The notes under the pieces are model-generated. The model was not told where the DNA came from. It searched no databases and saw only the letters and a list, made by a program, of their open reading frames with translations. This document shows, one piece after another, positions 40,836 through 46,354 of a DNA stretch of 46,354 bases. Both the position numbers and the translations under genes were made by a program. This DNA is from Nemertoderma westbladi (lineage: Eukaryota > Xenacoelomorpha > Nemertodermatida > Nemertodermatidae): contig JAUCBJ010004654.1 of assembly GCA_032718475.1 (NCBI GenBank), positions 1-46,354 of the forward strand. Direction: 5' to 3'. The number at the start of each line of letters is the position of its first letter. Within the stretch, counting starts at the first letter, position 1.

Positions 40836-40959
40836 AAAATTACCGTCAACCAGGGTTACCTTGGCCACTTTTCACACATTATTATAAATGACGTCTACTG
40901 TGCTATCATTTCCAGGATTGTTTTGAGGTCAATCTATAATAGCATTATTGATCTAACGT
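40836..40959. other. Short unassigned spacer
   Basis: This joins the tandem array to the duplicated pogo region. Nothing recognisable. Confidence 0.4.
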
Positions 40960-42909
40960 TAAAACTGAAAAATTTGAAAAAAGAAAATAGTTAAGACATA
41001 TTAGGGCTATATTAGAGATTAGGCTATGGTTTTTTTAAAGAGTAGTAGCCATCAGCATTCAGATCCCCCCCCCCCCCCCCCCCACCCCAGCACCAGTTGT
41101 TCAAGCCTCCGATTTCACATGTTCATCATTATAATAAATAGCCATCACCGGCACTTCTGTAAACCATACTCTGTACTGTACGCTTCTATTAGTCATATGG
41201 TAGAAGGACCTACATCAAGCTATCCTTCCTAGCTGGATGTTCACATGCAATATGCTTGTTGCTGGCTTGTTGAGGATGAAGCTAAACCTTGACAATGTAC
41301 AGTACGAGTACAGTGCACCCTACCCATTTGGAATAACCATGTAATGAAAAATTTATCATGATATGAATAATCAAAAATTAAGATATTAAAATTACTTTCT
41401 TTAATAAAAATCTGGAATATACTTTAGGTCTGTAGCATCATATTGTATATATTGTATTATTACATGTATTTATTGTTCTAGAGTTAAATTAAGTATAGTA
41501 ACGTAATGGCAATGATAAATATAAAATATTAGACTTGATATTGTGAGTTACGGTTCAACACAGACATCGCAAAAAAACTCGTCATCATGATAATCAAACG
41601 ACAAATCAACGCACAAAGTACATGCCCAGCTCTCATCTCAAATGCCGGACAAAACACAGATAGCCTGGTTTTCATCTGTATCACAACGCCAGTCTTTCTG
41701 ACATTTGCAGCAATAGTTACTATCGGTACCACCGGTTACTCGTGGGATAATTGATTTCGATGTTGAAGGATTAAATTGCCTCCACCTCCTCCAGCGTCAC
41801 CGATGTGCCAGGCTCAAGGCCTACCTTGCGTCTCCTCTTCCTGGGTTGATCAGTAGTATCCAATGTTCGTATCTGTTCGAGGTAATTGATCACAGATTGC
41901 CCAACTGACTCTCTACAGTCATGGCTTTCCTGATCAGTTCGATATTTCGCCAACTTCATCAGCACTCGGGTACAATACCACATGCTGCAAATCCAGCTTG
42001 TATATTCGGCTTTGATTTCGCATCAATGGCGGTTAACAGTTCCGTTAACAGACTTGGGAAGATATCCTTTTCTACAACAGAGGCTCGCGGGTGTGACCTC
42101 TTATATTTAGTGATTATCGCTCGCCAAGCCTTCTTTAAAGGGGTGAAATAGGCGATGTCTAAAGGCTGACATATATGTGTCGTATTAGTGGGAAGAAACG
42201 TGAATCTAATGTTATTCTCTGAGCAAAGCCGCAAAACTTCTTGGTTCAAATGAGCGCTCAAGTTATCTCCTATTACAACCTTAACACCCTCTATCTGCCT
42301 TGCCCAGGGAACCACAATCTTCTTAAACCAATCTTCAATTGTCTTATTATCGAACCATCCAGAATCGGTCCTCCCATACCTCGTTCCTGGCGGCCCACCC
42401 TTGCACCATGTTGACCACATCCCCACTCCCTTATAAACAACATATAAAGGCATAAAATCCCCAGCAGCTGTTCCCGCAAACATAAGACATATTGCTCCCC
42501 TGCTGTAGTTCATAATTCTTTCCGGGTATTTCACACCTCTCCGAAATATACATTTAATACTATCAGGATCATCACTTAAATTTGTTTCATCAAAGTTTAA
42601 AATATTCGGAACTCAATCTCAATTCTCAATGTTGTCGAAGTATGACTCTATTGTTTCTGTCGTAGTTTGTGCTTTAGCAGTTTTTAGATTCTGCGTCTGA
42701 CATTTACTTAAAAATCCTTTTTCCTCTCAAGAAAACGGTAACACCAATCCTCACCGGGGATGTTATCCTTAAATCGAGTTTTCCTTCCTTTACGGTTTAG
42801 GTAATCAGAAATGATGTATGCAAGTTCCCGTAATGACAGCAGATAACCGAAATCAGCACAAACAATTATTAATCCTAGGATAGTATCTTCTTCCTCCGGA
42901 AACAGTTGA
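40960..42909 (-). repeat. 1.95-kb tandem duplication, copy 1 (3' part of pogo-like transposon)
   Basis: This stretch is nearly identical to 42910-44861; two 1-nt indels near 41500 are the only differences noticed. It starts with TAAAACTGAAAAATTTG and ends inside the transposase N-terminal region (...GGAAACAGTTGA). It therefore contains the transposase from about residue 60 to the C-terminus and the downstream flank, including a C-run near 41065-41083. It lacks the start of the gene. Confidence 0.92.
41540..42909 (-). pseudogene. pogo-like transposase, truncated duplicate
   Basis: Same sequence and same frameshifts as the copy at 43490-44861, without the N-terminal helix-turn-helix. DDE core at 42534-41959, C-terminal part 41983-41771, Cys-rich tail to about 41540. 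Confidence 0.85.
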
Positions 42910-44861
42910 TAAAACTGAAAAATTTGAAAAAAGAAAATAGTTAAGACATATTAGGGCTATATTAGAGATTAGGCTATGGTTTTTTTAAAGAGTAGTAGCC
43001 ATCAGCATTCAGATCCCCCCCCCCCCCCCCCCCACCCCAGCACCAGTTGTTCAAGCCTCCGATTTCACATGTTCATCATTATAATAAATAGCCATCACCG
43101 GCACTTCTGTAAACCATACTCTGTACTGTACGCTTCTATTAGTCATATGGTAGAAGGACCTACATCAAGCTATCCTTCCTAGCTGGATGTTCACATGCAA
43201 TATGCTTGTTGCTGGCTTGTTGAGGATGAAGCTAAACCTTGACAATGTACAGTACGAGTACAGTGCACCCTACCCATTTGGAATAACCATGTAATGAAAA
43301 ATTTATCATGATATGAATAATCAAAAATTAAGATATTAAAATTACTTTCTTTAATAAAAATCTGGAATATACTTTAGGTCTGTAGCATCATATTGTATAT
43401 ATTGTATTATTACATGTATTTATTGTTCTAGAGTTAAATTAAGTATAGTAACGGTAATGGCAATGATAAAATATAAAATATTAGACTTGATATTGTGAGT
43501 TACGGTTCAACACAGACATCGCAAAAAAACTCGTCATCATGATAATCAAACGACAAATCAACGCACAAAGTACATGCCCAGCTCTCATCTCAAATGCCGG
43601 ACAAAACACAGATAGCCTGGTTTTCATCTGTATCACAACGCCAGTCTTTCTGACATTTGCAGCAATAGTTACTATCGGTACCACCGGTTACTCGTGGGAT
43701 AATTGATTTCGATGTTGAAGGATTAAATTGCCTCCACCTCCTCCAGCGTCACCGATGTGCCAGGCTCAAGGCCTACCTTGCGTCTCCTCTTCCTGGGTTG
43801 ATCAGTAGTATCCAATGTTCGTATCTGTTCGAGGTAATTGATCACAGATTGCCCAACTGACTCTCTACAGTCATGGCTTTCCTGATCAGTTCGATATTTC
43901 GCCAACTTCATCAGCACTCGGGTACAATACCACATGCTGCAAATCCAGCTTGTATATTCGGCTTTGATTTCGCATCAATGGCGGTTAACAGTTCCGTTAA
44001 CAGACTTGGGAAGATATCCTTTTCTACAACAGAGGCTCGCGGGTGTGACCTCTTATATTTAGTGATTATCGCTCGCCAAGCCTTCTTTAAAGGGGTGAAA
44101 TAGGCGATGTCTAAAGGCTGACATATATGTGTCGTATTAGTGGGAAGAAACGTGAATCTAATGTTATTCTCTGAGCAAAGCCGCAAAACTTCTTGGTTCA
44201 AATGAGCGCTCAAGTTATCTCCTATTACAACCTTAACACCCTCTATCTGCCTTGCCCAGGGAACCACAATCTTCTTAAACCAATCTTCAATTGTCTTATT
44301 ATCGAACCATCCAGAATCGGTCCTCCCATACCTCGTTCCTGGCGGCCCACCCTTGCACCATGTTGACCACATCCCCACTCCCTTATAAACAACATATAAA
44401 GGCATAAAATCCCCAGCAGCTGTTCCCGCAAACATAAGACATATTGCTCCCCTGCTGTAGTTCATAATTCTTTCCGGGTATTTCACACCTCTCCGAAATA
44501 TACATTTAATACTATCAGGATCATCACTTAAATTTGTTTCATCAAAGTTTAAAATATTCGGAACTCAATCTCAATTCTCAATGTTGTCGAAGTATGACTC
44601 TATTGTTTCTGTCGTAGTTTGTGCTTTAGCAGTTTTTAGATTCTGCGTCTGACATTTACTTAAAAATCCTTTTTCCTCTCAAGAAAACGGTAACACCAAT
44701 CCTCACCGGGGATGTTATCCTTAAATCGAGTTTTCCTTCCTTTACGGTTTAGGTAATCAGAAATGATGTATGCAAGTTCCCGTAATGACAGCAGATAACC
44801 GAAATCAGCACAAACAATTATTAATCCTAGGATAGTATCTTCTTCCTCCGGAAACAGTTGA
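42910..44861 (-). repeat. 1.95-kb tandem duplication, copy 2
   Basis: Head-to-tail copy of 40960-42909. Its right edge runs on into the transposase N-terminus. The junction shares only TAA/TGATAA with both edges, so it looks like an unequal or microhomology-mediated duplication rather than transposition. Confidence 0.92.
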
Positions 44862-45060
44862 TAAGGAGCCCCATAATGACTTGGATGTTTCCCTTTCAGT
44901 TTGTTTTGTAGGGTAGCTCTAGGAATCCCATATTCACAATAGCGTGAATTGAAATAATTCCGATCCCACTCTTAGCATCCGATATAGCCTTCGCTAACGT
45001 CTCCTCTGAGTAGTCTGAATACCTTCTCGAGCCTAACTTCTTTTGATGATTCCTAGGCAT
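43490..45060 (-). pseudogene. pogo/Tigger-like (Tc1-mariner) transposase, frameshifted
   Basis: From ATG 45060 on the minus strand: a psq-type helix-turn-helix (YSDYSEETLAKAISDAKSG, frameshift, then YGIPRATLQNKL), a CENP-B-like second DNA-binding region (PGEDWCYRFLERKK) and the DDE_1 core (44486-43911). The catalytic triad is visible: NFDETN (near 44550), VIGDNLSAH (near 44210) and the third Asp in CQPLDIAYF (near 44110). The frame breaks again near 43920 and at the TAA at 43723. The shifted sequence beyond (to about 43490) carries a Cys-rich, PHD-like tail (CCKCQKDW...W.CTLC...F.CDVC). Terminal inverted repeats were not found. Copy 1 carries the same lesions, so inactivation preceded duplication. 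Confidence 0.85.
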
Positions 45061-45747
45061 TATTTATATGCGTTATTTTAACAAACTTAGGCTAGAGTTC
45101 CTAGGACTATGTACTGATGTATGCTATACTATCTAGATAATCTATACTATCTACTCTAGACAGATAGAGATAGACTGAATATAGGCCTAAGCCACAGTCA
45201 GTACCGGTACTTTGATTTTATGCAGAGCAGCAGGGTGGTGCCTGTGCCTACTGGCCTCTACTAAATGTCAGTGAAATTGATTTATTTAATTTTTAATTGA
45301 AATTTGTCAGTTAATATAAAAATTTAGAATTTTGAAAAATATATGTATGGTATTATATGTTATATGTATTGTATATTGTATATGTGTATATGTATTGTGG
45401 GGCGTGCGACGAAAGTAAGCGAGCTTAACATACAGGTACCACTAACTCAAATGGTGTGTCTGTTGTTCTGTCGATCTGTCGATCTGTCGTTCTGTTGTTC
45501 TGTCGTGTCAAATTTTAAATGTTAATGAAATTTAACCAAACTTGGTACACATATACTCTGGCCAAAGTTTAGAAATTTTCCAAGTTGAATTTTCGCGTGG
45601 CCTTCGAGAAGCTAAGATAATAGCAGTTAATTAGTTAATAAAGTTGATTAGGGTAAAAACATCAATTTCAACCTGCCTCCTTAAAGGATATTAATTATTT
45701 TCTAGTATAAGATTTAAATAATTATACTTAAAAGTTATACAGGTATA
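45061..45747. other. Non-coding flank with simple repeats
   Basis: This contains CTAGA/ACTATCTA-rich stretches (45120-45175), a TATATGTATTG-type run (45343-45400) and CTGTCGWTCTGT repeats (45460-45510). No gene seen. Confidence 0.5.
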
Positions 45748-45905
45748 CAGGTTACAGAGGCGGGATTTTCTAACCAAAACAATAAACTATAATTTAACAA
45801 ATTGAGGGAAAGGAGCAGGTTACAGAGACGGGATTTTCTAACCAAAACAATAAATGATAACATTATACCATTTGAGAGAAAGGAGCAGGTTACAGAGGCG
45901 GGATT
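45748..45905. repeat. ~65-bp tandem repeat, about 2.5 copies
   Basis: The unit GGAGCAGGTTACAGAGGCGGG-ATTTTCTAACCAAAACAATAAA is repeated head to tail. The same family occurs at 4270-4400. The last copy runs directly into the LINE fragment. Confidence 0.85.
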
Positions 45906-46354
45906 TCACCGCCTCTACGGGCTCCCTCTAGTGATTCTGAGAGTACTCCTAAGTCATCAGCAAAGTCTAGATCAGTTAGGTACTTGACTGGATTTCCTCG
46001 ACTTCTGGAGCCAGTAGGTGAAGTTACCATCACCCCATCATCATTATGATGAGCTAAGGACATGCGTAGAACGTAGTCAACCACAATTATGAACAAGAAT
46101 GGTGCAAGTGTGTCTCCTTGGAGGACTCCCCATAATACTCAAATGGTTCTATGTCACCGTCACCATCAGCAGTAGACACAAAATGTTGTCAAACCATCGT
46201 ATACTGATCTGATTGCTGCAATAATTTCATCATAAATCCCAAATAATGAAAGTATACTGAACATACGTCAGTGAGAGACTGAAACAAAGGCCTTGAAGAC
46301 GTCAACAAAGATAACAGCCAGATGACTGTCTTTCTTTTTTGATAACTCTTCAAT
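45906..46354 (-). pseudogene. LINE reverse transcriptase fragment, cut by window end
   Basis: On the minus strand: IFVDVFKAF (motif A), a stop nearby, then GVLQGDTLAPFLFIIVVDYVLR (motif B, near 46110), and LDFADDLGVLSESLEGA (motif C, near 45960). The frame ends where the ~65-bp repeat begins. Stops and a frame change between motifs A and B make it a dead fragment. It belongs to a different non-LTR group from the LINE at 35859, judging by motifs B and C. Confidence 0.8.

Noticed and set aside
41026-41232. Small protein starting at the C-run (68 aa) in both duplicate copies
   Set aside because: It repeats only because the DNA is duplicated; the low-complexity Pro run comes from a poly-C tract and there is no family resemblance.

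Overview
This is nuclear DNA of an invertebrate metazoan. It holds single exons with GT-AG splice sites and calcium-binding EGF modules, long AT-rich introns, a BEL/Pao LTR retroelement, Penelope-like elements, LINE-type reverse transcriptases, and P-like, pogo-like and TTAA-targeting DNA transposons. Nothing in it is prokaryotic. BEL/Pao together with GIY-YIG Penelope elements argues against a mammal; the phylum cannot be fixed from this window.

The only host gene visible is on the + strand: three near-identical cbEGF exons at 4835-4957, 34138-34257 and 39738-39860. All are phase 1-1 with matching flanking intron, so they come from tandem exon duplication in a fibrillin/EGF-repeat-like gene. 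Almost everything else is transposon sequence lying in the introns or flanks of this gene.

Layout. 1-720: C-rich short repeats and a perfect 27-bp-arm palindrome. 761-2927 (-): decayed reverse transcriptase element. 4835-4957: EGF exon 1. 5733-7429 (+): broken P/THAP9-like transposase. 8014-10784: element with ~130-bp terminal inverted repeats that carries a FEN/PIN-like nuclease gene in three reading frames. 11494-12170: Penelope fragment. 12283-13866: TTAA-flanked, piggyBac-like non-autonomous element with G-run/C-run hairpins and a 162-bp tandem array. 13891-33706: a Penelope-like element bounded by a perfect 46-bp inverted repeat and split in its GIY-YIG domain by a ~16-kb BEL/Pao element (16850-32867, - strand). 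The same short target duplication lies on both sides of the BEL element.

The BEL element has gag, pol and an additional region (ORF3) with three zinc knuckles downstream of pol. Its two LTR copies share 953 bp with two substitutions, but the 5' copy carries another ~935 bp of promoter-like sequence that the 3' copy lacks. A near-palindromic motif (core CTCGCGAG) recurs about eleven times in one orientation, in two different codon phases and in non-coding DNA. 34138-39860: EGF exons 2 and 3 with a transposon remnant, a decayed LINE (35859-38465, -) and a minisatellite between them. 39990-40835: hairpin-rich DNA and a 32-bp tandem array. 40960-45060: a decayed pogo-like transposase whose 3' part is tandemly duplicated as a 1.95-kb unit. 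45748-46354: a ~65-bp tandem repeat and a LINE RT fragment cut by the window end.

The observations most worth following are the dispersed palindromic motif, the zinc-knuckle ORF3 and the asymmetric LTRs of the BEL element; the Penelope reading frame whose catalytic YxDD segment is replaced by a Thr/Pro-rich repeat; and the nuclease-bearing TIR element. These are inferred from reading one copy of each, without database searches.
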